Part shown: piece by piece, positions 56,157-64,000 of the stretch
Layout: the number at the start of each line of letters is the position of its first letter
Numbering within the stretch: the first letter of the stretch is position 1
Assembly: GCA_001599755.1 (NCBI GenBank)
Contig: BCHX01000007.1
Coordinates: forward strand, 744,001-808,000
Length of the DNA: 64,000 nucleotides
Direction of reading: 5' to 3'
Source of the DNA: Gliomastix tumulicola
Lineage: Eukaryota; Ascomycota; Sordariomycetes; Hypocreales; Bionectriaceae
The notes under the pieces: model-generated
What the model saw: only the letters and a program-made list of their open reading frames with translations
What the model was told of the DNA's origin: nothing
Database searches by the model: none
Made by a program: the position numbers and the translations under genes

Positions 56157-58149
56157 ATGGCCGGCGATTCGGATCTGAGCAAGACTCATTCCGAGTCACA
56201 GATTTATCTGTCCACGAGGGGCGGCGACTACGGCGTGAGTGGGCTGTCAATTGGGTGCTGTGACGGTTTGCTAATCTGAGTAGCTCTCATTCGAGACGGT
56301 CGTGTTGAAGGGATTGGCCCAGGATGGCGGTCTCTTCCTGCCTCACCAGATCCCCAACGCCTCGGACTGGGTACGTCTAGACCCCTAACACGACTTCTTC
56401 GTCCACGAGAACGCCTTTGGAGCCTCCATGGATAGTTGATCGGCGGCTCTCCGAGACTGACAATCTGGTACAGGGTAGCTGGAAAGATCTCACATACCAG
56501 GAGATCGCCCTCAAGATCTTCAGCCTTTACATCTCGACCTCAGAAATCCCGACTGCCGATTTGAAGGCTCTGATTGACAGGAGTTACTCGACCTTCCGGG
56601 CGGAGGATGTCACGCCGCTGGAGCACCTGCAGGACGGCAACCTGTACCTCCTCGAACTGTTCCACGGCCCTAGCTTCTCCTTCAAGGACTGTACGTCAAG
56701 GGTGATGATAAAGATGGATAAGTTGTTGGACTGACGTTCGACAGGCGCCCTGCAATTCTTGGGTAATCTCTTCGAATACTTTCTCATGCGGAGAAATGAA
56801 GGAAAGGAGGGCAAGGGTATGTTTGACGAGCCCCCTGATGTTGTGTACACATGCTGACCAACATGCAGATCGGTACCATCTGACGGTCGTGGGTGCCACG
56901 AGTGGTGATGTACGCATATCTCATCATTTGCTCACTGTGAACTCGCATACTAATTCGCATGCAGACCGGTTCTGCTGCCATCCACGGCCTGAAGGGCAAG
57001 AAGGACGTCACCGTCACCATCCTCCACCCCAAGGGCCGCATCAGCCCCATCCAGGAGGCCCAGATGACGACCTGCACCGACGCCAATGTCAACAACCTTG
57101 CCGTCAACGGCACCTTCGACGACTGCCAGGACATCGTCAAGGCCCTCTTTGGCGACGCTGAGACCAACAAGTCGCTGAAGCTCGGCGCCGTAAACTCCAT
57201 CAACTTCTCTCGCATCCTTGCTCAGATCGTCTACTACTTCTACTCGTACTTCCAGCTTGTGAAGAAGTCCGACACGTTCAAGCTCGGTGACAAGGCGCGC
57301 TTCGTCGTGCCGACTGGTAACTTCGTACGCTAATCACTTATCATTCCCACTTGACTGTGCATCATCTGACACGAATGACAGGGAGATATTCTGGCCGGAT
57401 ACCTTGCCCACCGCATGGGTCTACCCGTCGAGAAGCTCGTCATCGCCACCAACGAGAACGACATCCTTGATCGCTTCTGGAAGACCGGTCGCTACGAGAA
57501 GAAGCCTGCCGAGGGCCCCAGCGCCGAGGGTGGCCTCGCCGTTGATGGTGTCAAGGCCCACGAGGGCGGTGTCAAGGAGACCTACAGCCCAGCCATGGAC
57601 ATCCTCGTTTCGAGCAACTTCGAGCGTCTCCTGTGGTTCCTAGCCTACGAGTTCGCCGCCTCGGTCGGCATGAACGACGAGTTCAACCGAAAGCAGGCCG
57701 GCCAGGAGGTCGCCGTCTGGCTGAAGGATCTCAAGGTCAAGGGCGGATTCGGCCCCGTGCACAAGGACGTGCTCGACAGCGCCCGGGCGACGTTCGAGAG
57801 CGAGAGGGTCAGCGACCCGCAGACGCTGGAGACGATCAAGGCTACCTACGACAAGATTGGATACGTGCTCGACCCTCACTCCGCCGTCGGTGTCTCCGCA
57901 GCTCTGCGCTCGCAGGAGCGGTCGTCGGCACCGCACATCTCGCTCTCGACAGCGCACCCTGGCAAGTTTGCTGGTGCTGTGGAGCTCGCCCTCAAGGATG
58001 CGGCCGGTTTCAACTACGAGGAGAAGGTGCTGCCTAAGGAGTTTATCGGCCTCGACAAGCTGCCCAGACGTGTCAACACCGTCGACAATGACTGGGAGGC
58101 AGTGGGCGAGCTGATCAAGGCGAAGGTTGAGGCTGAGATTCAGGGGTAA
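56157..58149 (+). CDS. THR4: Threonine synthase
   Basis: Seven exons: 56157-56234, 56284-56370, 56474-56690, 56745-56816, 56869-56909, 56965-57324, 57382-58149; 540 aa. The joined product is a complete fungal threonine synthase. The N-terminus has QIYLSTRGGDYG, then LAQDGGLFLP, ELFHGPSFSFKD with the PLP-binding Lys126, ALQFLGN, VVGATSGDTGSAAI, PKGRISPIQEAQM, VPTGNFGDILAGY and SNFERLLW. The enzyme converts O-phosphohomoserine to threonine and phosphate, the last step of threonine synthesis, in the cytosol. The C-terminal YDKIGYVLDPHSAVG and STAHPGKF are also family motifs. Six introns of 49-103 nt crowd the first 40 percent of the gene, and exon 5 is only 41 nt. The branch shares homoserine with the cystathionine gamma-synthase encoded 14 kb upstream. 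Confidence 0.96.
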
Positions 58150-58564
58150 ATACTACAAGTAAATAGACAGGTACATTGTTGAAAAAGTTTGAGGCAGATG
58201 CACCACCGAAACGTATGGTGCAATGGCTCCCGTCAAGTTTTCTGTTAGCGGCGTGGCACTGAGTTGTTGAGTTTGGATACTTAAACCACCATGTAGCAAG
58301 AAATCGTATCGAGACTGCTAGATCCAGTTACATCTGCTGATTTCGTTGATATTATGATAATAATGAGTATTAATAGTTAGAAGTGAAAAAGAGTGGCTTT
58401 GGAGAGCATCCTAATCTTCAATGTGATACAAGATGCGATGTGGCTGGCTGGCCTCACCCTCAAGTCTCCATCGCCTATATTTCCTACGATACTGTCAGGT
58501 AGCTAGCAGGATAAAACCATCCTCTCGGTTGATGGATGACATCTGGCTACTTTTCATATGACAC
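58150..58564. other. Convergent 3' spacer
   Basis: Between the 3' ends of threonine synthase and the TPR-ANK-ZZ gene. AT-rich, no gene seen. Confidence 0.5.
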
Positions 58565-58793
58565 TTAGCGCCGACTGTCGGCCTCGTGCCACTTCAGTTT
58601 ATGGTCCGGATCCAGGCAGCGAGCACCACGGGCAGAACACTCCCCACAGACGCTGAATGAGCTCCTCAAGCAAACTGGGCAGTAATAGTAAGCGCAGTTC
58701 CTGGCCACTGTGCGAGTGCAAACGCGGCAAACGCGGCAATGCGAGCCCGAGAACTCCCGCTTCGGCAGGGAGTCTTCCGTCGTCGTCGCTGGT

Positions 58794-58830
<37 letters not shown>

Positions 58831-61237
58831 CGTTGTTATTGACGAGGAACACGCCCCTCCCATGGCGGGCACTAAGAATCACCATGGCAGCCATGGCGCT
58901 TGCCTGTCTTCTGGCAAGGGTGAGGGTGCTTCGGCCAAACTTGTCCATCGTCGTGGGATCTGCACCTGCCTTCAGAAGAAGCTCTGTCGTTTCGAAATCG
59001 CCGTGTGCGAAGGCCATCCAGAGTGGCGTTATGCCGTACCGGTTCTTATGATGGATACCAGGTGCATGGCGCGCCACAAGGAGTCTTGCCACGGCGCTTC
59101 TGGCACCGATGCAAGCCTGCATCAATGGCGTCGAGCCAGTCTTGCAAGTCGGCGCGATGTTCGAGCCGGCGTCTAAGAGTAAGCGGACGAGCCTGAGAAG
59201 CCCCCTGTTCGCGGCATAGTGCAAGGGCCTCATCCATTCCCAGCTTGCATGATTTACCTTGGCTCCTCGCTGCAGCAGGAACTCGGCAGCATCCTCGTGG
59301 CCGGCCTTGATTGCCCGGGACAGTGCGCTCTCCCTCTCACATTCGAGGTTGACGTCGACCCCCGCGTCCAGCAGATATCGAAGTGTCCTGATATCTCCGT
59401 TGCACGCTGCTTCTGCTAGGAGCCTCTTTTTGATGCTGGAGATTCGGACGTCCAGCCCTAAAGAGAAGAGTAGGCGCAGCAGGTGGGCGTGCTTGTTGGA
59501 AACGGCGACTAGGAGTAATGAATTGGATTCAGCTGCAAGATCTCGGCTTGATTCCTTGATTCTGGGCCACAAAGAGGCCACTAGTCTTTCGTGACCCCTT
59601 TCACATGCCACAGCCATTACGTTCCTGAGGTCGTCCGCATTGACAGTAGCCCCCTCATCGATGAGGACGTGCACCATCATGGCGTCTTTGGGCTCGATAG
59701 CCATCTGCAGGGGAGTCAAATCCTCCCCGTAGTCTTTCGCTTCGATGTCGGCGCCCATCCGAACTAGGCATCGAGCAACATCGATGCACCCCGTCGAGGC
59801 AGCCATATGGAGCGCAGTCCCTTCGTCTTGAACTTGCCAATGGAGGTCTGCCCCGCCATACTGGACAAGCCAACGAACAACACCGATCAGATTTGCTTCT
59901 ACCGCTCGGTGCAAGGGGGTGCCTTCATCGTGACCCTGGGGCTTGAGGCTGATTTTCTTGTCTCGAAACCGTGCGATAGCTCCGTTATCGCCACCCTTAG
60001 CCTCTGCGTGTGCGATGGCAGCTTCTAGATCTTGCGTCTGCCAGAGACTCCAATGGACGCCCTCCGGGGAGTTATGCTGCTCCAGGCCCCAACGAGCCGC
60101 GATATCTTCGATCATGGGAAGGGATATCTCGAGATCCCGTGCCGAGCCAGTCTGCTGATAAATCATCAAGTGGCCCATGGCTACCTCCTTTGCGATGCTT
60201 TTGCTCTCTAGCTCGCTAGCGACCTCCAGGTCGAGAGCCTTGGTCAGCCGTGAAACCCTGGCCTTCAGTTGATAGATGTGGCCCGTCTCGATCCACATCA
60301 GGAGATCTAGCATCGCAAGATCTTGTAGCCTCCGGAGCTTTCGAGGGGCATCGTCTGGTGGTAGCTTTGCCCCTAGAGCCATCTGCGTGAACAATATGGC
60401 CCCGGAATCGCGGCCATTCTTGCCTCGGTTTATGTAGTAAGACTTGCGCAGGCCATCTGCTACATTCTGCGGATCGATGCAGGGGGCGTCCGGGCTGTTC
60501 AACGATGCCAAGAACGAATCCTCTGCACGGGAAAATTGCGTCTCGTCTCCGGTGGCGAGGAAGCACATATAGTGCAGCTGGCCGAGGGCTCGATAATACT
60601 CGGCTGGACTTCCCGTCTTGTCCTTGAGGTAGTCTACCTGCTCGATCAAGCTTGGTATATGACTGGCCAGCATAGACGTTTTGGCCGAGGTCGACGTATC
60701 ATTGGCGATGATGCGATCCAGGAAACGGTCCACTGTCTGCAGGGCGATTCGGCCCTGGTTGTCCTTGACCACCATATCGAATCCCGTCTTCACATTCCTC
60801 AGCGCCTCCACCAGGTCGGTGGTATCCCCTATTCTCTCATATCGGCGCAGATATAACTTGGCCAACCTCCGACTCTCCCCGGCAACCAGTGTAGGATCAT
60901 GGTAAGACAGGAGCAGAGGCACTGCCCGCTCAGCGGCCTGGATCGCACGTTGGAGATCCTCATTCGTGTCTGTGAGATTGTACCGGAGGCAGTAGATGTG
61001 AGGTGGGAGTATCAGATAATGCCCCCAGAGCTCGTGGCCGACCAAAAACCGCGCTCGGATCTGCTGGTGCCTCTGCGCCGCGCGGTCGAAATCCTCCACG
61101 CTCTGCAATCTCAGGCCTCTCTGCTGAAGCACGGTCGCAAGCCTCAGCAGGGTAAGTGACCTCGTCGTGCCGTCCTGGTAGGTGTAATCGAGCTCGGCCT
61201 CGAGATTCTTAATTTCCAAGGACTCCGGGCCGGCCAT
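58565..61237 (-). CDS. TPR-like, ankyrin-repeat, ZZ-type zinc finger protein
   Basis: Intronless. I use the ATG at 61237 (CACCATGG, an ideal context), giving 890 aa. The frame is open to another ATG at 61441, but those extra 68 residues look like leader sequence. Residues about 15-430 are helical TPR-like repeats (DLQRAIQAAERAVPLLL, LAKLYLRRYERIGDTTDLVEAL), as in fungal proteins with CHAT-type TPR arrays. About ten ankyrin repeats follow (TPLHRAVEANLIGVVRWLVQ, ALHMAASTG, PLHYAANRGLLRLVRLLLDAG, TPLWMAFAHGDFETTELLLKAG). Then come a poly-Asn run and a Cys-rich end (CRVCTRTV, YYCPVC, CGECSARGARC, DPDHKLKWHE) of ZZ type. No enzyme domain. ANK plus ZZ at the C-terminus is the same layout as in the NLR at 46-49.8 kb. 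Probably an adaptor or partner in a signalling or immune complex (inference). Confidence 0.85.
58800..58830. repeat. (TTG)n microsatellite encoding poly-Asn
   Basis: About ten TTG units on the plus strand, read on the minus strand as AAC codons for the Asn run between ankyrin repeats and ZZ finger of the TPR-ANK-ZZ protein. The length is likely to vary between strains. Confidence 0.9.
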
Positions 61238-62061
61238 GGTGGTTCGAGATTGTGATGGAGGGCGAGGGCTTGCATTTTCAGCTCCGTGTGGTTGAGTATT
61301 GATTGAATGAAGAGTTGGCAGCTCATGCATCATTTGAAGGCCCCCCCTCCCAATCCATTCCGGGCAAACTCCGGCGTTGCCTCGCCAGCTATTGACCGGC
61401 TGCAAGAAGCAGGGTGATGGATGGTGGCTGAGGGCACTCATTGGCGGGTTGAGGGCGTATTCATCTCCACCCCCCTACCTTGCATATGCATGTGCAGGTT
61501 GCATCAGGTTAGGCATCAACACGGGCAAATTTCAAATCATCACCCCAATCACCGTCTGGGGCGCAGGGAATCTCGCCACGATGCCCGACGAGCCTGACGA
61601 GAGACGAGTGCGGCAAGTGCGATGAGTGTATTAAGCTCAAGCCGTCCGAGGACTTTGAACACGACCAATGCCTGCCATGAAGTCACACGGCGATCTCGAC
61701 ATAGCTGGAGTTTATTTGACCTCGCCCTCGTATTGTGACTTGACCTTCACCGATGCCCTTCTGAACGAGGGAAATGAACATGGCAAGAAGGATGCTGCGT
61801 ATACCACCGACATCATCTGGGACGCTCTTTGGAAGAAATCGTGGGCTCCTTACGTCCTATCCGGCAGTTGAATAGACGACTCATTACTTTCAAGATGACC
61901 AGGAGCAAAGCACATTGTGAAATTAACCTCCAAACTCCAGTACCTTGCGCACCTTGCTCCAGAAACTTCCCAGCACCACCATGGCGATGATCAATGGTAG
62001 TTCCTCCTCGACCCCCTCAAACCCGCACCAAGAAGCCCAGCCCGTGAGATAAGCCGAGCCT
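61238..62061. other. Intergenic region
   Basis: Upstream region of the TPR-ANK-ZZ gene and 3' region of the small coiled-coil gene. Near 61605 a short plus-strand stretch reads DECGKCDECIKLK and then reaches a stop. It has no context to call a gene. Confidence 0.45.
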
Positions 62062-62409
62062 TCAAGCAAGGACAGGCCGTCCTGTATCGAATGTAACCCC
62101 ACGCGCCTCCAGAAGCCCTTTGACTTCGTGATACTCCTCCATGACGGGGTTGATTGCTTCAATATTTTGCTGAATCTTCTGCGCCCAGAATGCTCGTCTG
62201 GCCTCCCAGTGCACGAGGAACCGCTCACCCTCGGGACTGGCTTGCTCCGGCTTCGACTTGCCCCTCCACTCCTGCTTGATCTTCAAGAGGTTGACGTCTC
62301 GCTGCTCCTCGATGCTCTTACCGATCTCGAGCAGGTTCTTGCGTTTCTGATCGAGGTCTGCGAAGGCGCTCACAAGGGTGTTGGTGTTGTAGCTCGCGTA
62401 CTTTGACAT
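62062..62409 (-). CDS. Small helical coiled-coil protein, function unknown
   Basis: Intronless, 115 aa from the ATG at 62409. The frame is open upstream but without ATG. The sequence is largely charged and helical: TLVSAFADLDQKRKNLLEIGKSIEEQRDV, KIKQEWRGKSKPEQ, FWAQKIQQNIEAINPVMEEYHEV. Heptad-like spacing suggests a coiled coil. No signal peptide, membrane segment or cysteine motif. I do not recognise the family. The regular, clean frame, ATG start and G/C-rich third positions favour a real gene, but a longer spliced form reaching into 61.9 kb cannot be excluded, as another minus-strand frame ending at 61923 overlaps the 3' end. Confidence 0.5.
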   Translation of the reverse strand: MSKYASYNTNTLVSAFADLDQKRKNLLEIGKSIEEQRDVNLLKIKQEWRGKSKPEQASPEGERFLVHWEARRAFWAQKIQQNIEAINPVMEEYHEVKGLLEARGVTFDTGRPVLA

Positions 62410-63311
62410 TGTGGCTGTAATTGTTGGACGCGTGTATGTATGTATGATGGTTCGTGATCGCGATAAGTTAAAGACCGATGATGGGACGGAGTGTATAGTA
62501 GTGCTGTAGAGATATAGCTCGGTGTTATGAGTGACGGAGATATCGTATGCAAACTTCGTCAGTGAGTGGATGAAAAGCTGGGAGGTCAACAACCCGTGAT
62601 GGACGATTGGGCAAGGACGAATGTCGTTGGGCGGCACCCACCAGCCACTTCGTCACATCTCCGATCGTACCTTACCTTATGTGCCTAACACGAGACGTGA
62701 CACGTTGGGGTATGTATTTCCCTACGTACCTACCTACTAGTAGTAGTACGGAACCTAATTGAAGATTGAACAGGTCCGTATTTATAAGGTAACGATCGTT
62801 TTGCAGCACTGACTTGTGGCTCTGTCACCTGCCTAAGGTACCCAAGGAGCACTTTGAATAGTAATGTTCCGCTTCATATTGCAGGTGCGGGCAGTGAAAT
62901 ACGAAGACTAGGCAGGCCTTGTCAGCGACCTTCATATTTTACTGAAAGGGGAGTGACTAGCTGCCTCAAGAATGCCAGATCGCTGCTCGTCGTGTGCCAG
63001 TCATAACACTAGACAACGAGGTAGGTGATTTTGCGGTGAAGGGCCAGCTGGCTGTGTGCCACGGAGCACAGGGAGGCGAATGAGTCAGAGTCCGATGCTC
63101 TGGTGTGGAATGATTCATCCTCCAATCGGCCTCTAGACAACTTCCGTCCCGCTTGGTCCTTTCCGTGCCGAGTATCAGCAGGGATGGTAATGAAGGCCGG
63201 GGGAAACGATGGTCTCCCAGTCCCCTCACTATCTTTTCTCTAACGCACATGGAATGCAGGGCTCTAGAAATACAAAATAGCAGCAAGAATGAGGACAATT
63301 GAACTCACTAG
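62410..63311. other. Intergenic region
   Basis: Promoter of the coiled-coil gene and 3' region of the last gene. A tract of CTACGTACCTACCTACTAGTAGTAGTACGG lies near 62724, split here as short tandem CTAC and TAG units. No gene seen. Confidence 0.45.
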
Positions 63312-64000
63312 TTAAAAGTTCCATCCTCCAGCACTATCATCCAGCTGCTCGCGCATAAGAACATCGAAAAAAGCCGTATCGAAACCTTGGAATACCCAGT
63401 CACCCAAGGGAGCAGCAGCATCAGGGAACATTTGATCCTGCTGCGTCAGAAAATCTCCAGACTGGACTTGAGCAGCGTCTGTCGTACTTGCGTCCATCGC
63501 TCGTGATTCAACAGCCACGACGTCAGACCCGATATTGCCAGCATTGCGGCCTGGTAATCTCGGGTCATTGAGATACATGCATCCTATACCGCCGATTGTG
63601 ACACCTTCGCCTTGACCGTGGCCCTGCTCTGCCTCGGAGGGCACAAGAGATTTAACACCTTCTCGGCCAACACTGATAGCCCCAATGTACGGCACTGTGA
63701 TGACCAACGTGCTGTGTTTGCCTTCTTCCCCGCCGGCTGTCCCCTGACGCTTTCCCTCTGCGGCATCCGCCTCTATGGCCAACAGATCCTTGAGCAGACC
63801 GGCACATTTGACAGCCAGCACATCTTCATGCAAGCCCGACATGGAATTCATGCAGTCGAGGGCTCGCTCCACGGTTGCTCGGTCGCTAAGGCGCTGGTGC
63901 GTGAGCGGATTGTCGCTCGGCTTCTGGGGCTTCTGGCAGTGGCTCACGGCGTGTGCGAGCATCAACGTCATTCCCGCAATCAGGGCCAGGAAGTCGCCCA
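63312..64000 (-). CDS. C-terminal part of a fungal C6-type transcription factor (5' end outside window)
   Basis: The frame is open from the window edge to the TAA at 63312-63314, about 229 residues. It begins GDFLALIAGMTLMLAHAVSHC, continues with RATVERALDCMNSMSG and an Ala/Glu-rich helix, then a glycine-rich middle and an acidic end with PLGDWVFQGFDTAFFDVLMR. The DWVFQGxDTAFFDxLM ending and the LALIAGMTLxLAH helix are what I know from the C-termini of a group of fungal Zn2Cys6 regulators with the fungal-specific TF domain. The DNA-binding cluster would be upstream, outside the window. The target genes are unknown. No intron seen in this part. Confidence 0.65.
   Translation of the reverse strand, partial: GDFLALIAGMTLMLAHAVSHCQKPQKPSDNPLTHQRLSDRATVERALDCMNSMSGLHEDVLAVKCAGLLKDLLAIEADAAEGKRQGTAGGEEGKHSTLVITVPYIGAISVGREGVKSLVPSEAEQGHGQGEGVTIGGIGCMYLNDPRLPGRNAGNIGSDVVAVESRAMDASTTDAAQVQSGDFLTQQDQMFPDAAAPLGDWVFQGFDTAFFDVLMREQLDDSAGGWNF

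Noticed and set aside
61238..61441. N-terminal extension of the TPR-ANK-ZZ protein from the ATG at 61441
   Set aside because: The downstream ATG at 61237 has a far better context (CACCATGG), and the extra residues are Pro/Ser/His-rich and unlike the TPR region. Kept only as an alternative.
61580..61668. Cys-rich mini-frame (DECGKCDECIKLK)
   Set aside because: Very short, no partner Cys/His pattern completing a known finger, and no gene context.

Overview
This window is nuclear DNA from a filamentous ascomycete (Pezizomycotina, most likely Sordariomycetes). Genes are GC-rich and interrupted by short introns, mostly 49-113 nt, with GTRNGT-type donors and CTAAC/CTGAC branch points. The families are typical of moulds: Pth11-like rhodopsin-domain receptors, a PNP-NACHT-ankyrin NLR, a fungal SLATT protein, NmrA-like and OYE-like enzymes, a necrosis-inducing NPP1 protein and a proteinase K-type subtilase. 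The species cannot be fixed from the sequence alone.

Layout. 0-1 kb: 3' end of an NADPH nitrate reductase. 1.5-4 kb: secreted, probably GPI-anchored S41 (CPAF-like) protease. 6.5-9.7 kb: CPC-type heavy-metal P1B ATPase with a very His-rich N-terminus. 10.2-13.7 kb: aldo/keto reductase with a signal-like N-terminus, a duplicated dimeric-barrel protein and an NPP1 protein. 13.7-19.4 kb: 5.8 kb without a recognisable gene. 19.4-22.6 kb: secreted subtilisin and a Pth11-like receptor. 23.9-36.9 kb: accessory, partly decayed region with a nitroreductase, a CrtC/AttH-like lipocalin, a polyketide ketosynthase relic, two divergent ankyrin paralogues, a transcription-factor-like gene, an OYE gene broken by an in-frame TGA, and an NmrA-like reductase. 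37.3-40.1 kb: F-box/ankyrin protein and a small secreted DUF3237-like protein. 40.4-42.2 kb: cystathionine gamma-synthase. 44.1-49.8 kb: SLATT two-TM protein followed by a PNP-NACHT-ANK-ZZ NLR on the same strand. 49.9-51.2 kb: second Pth11-like receptor. 53.4-58.1 kb: secreted BBE-type FAD oxidase and threonine synthase (7 exons). 58.6-61.2 kb: TPR-ANK-ZZ protein. 62-64 kb: small coiled-coil protein and the 3' end of a C6-type regulator.

How it fits together. Housekeeping nitrogen, sulfur and amino-acid genes (nitrate reductase, cystathionine gamma-synthase, threonine synthase) are interspersed with secreted and environment-facing genes and with a central accessory block. The most interesting points are the adjacent SLATT + NLR gene pair, which resembles an immune or incompatibility module, the ANK-ZZ architecture shared by that NLR and a second protein 9 kb away, and the decaying metabolite-like block at 24-37 kb. 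Exon-intron models were derived by hand from reading frame, splice-site and family-motif agreement. No database search or RNA evidence was available.
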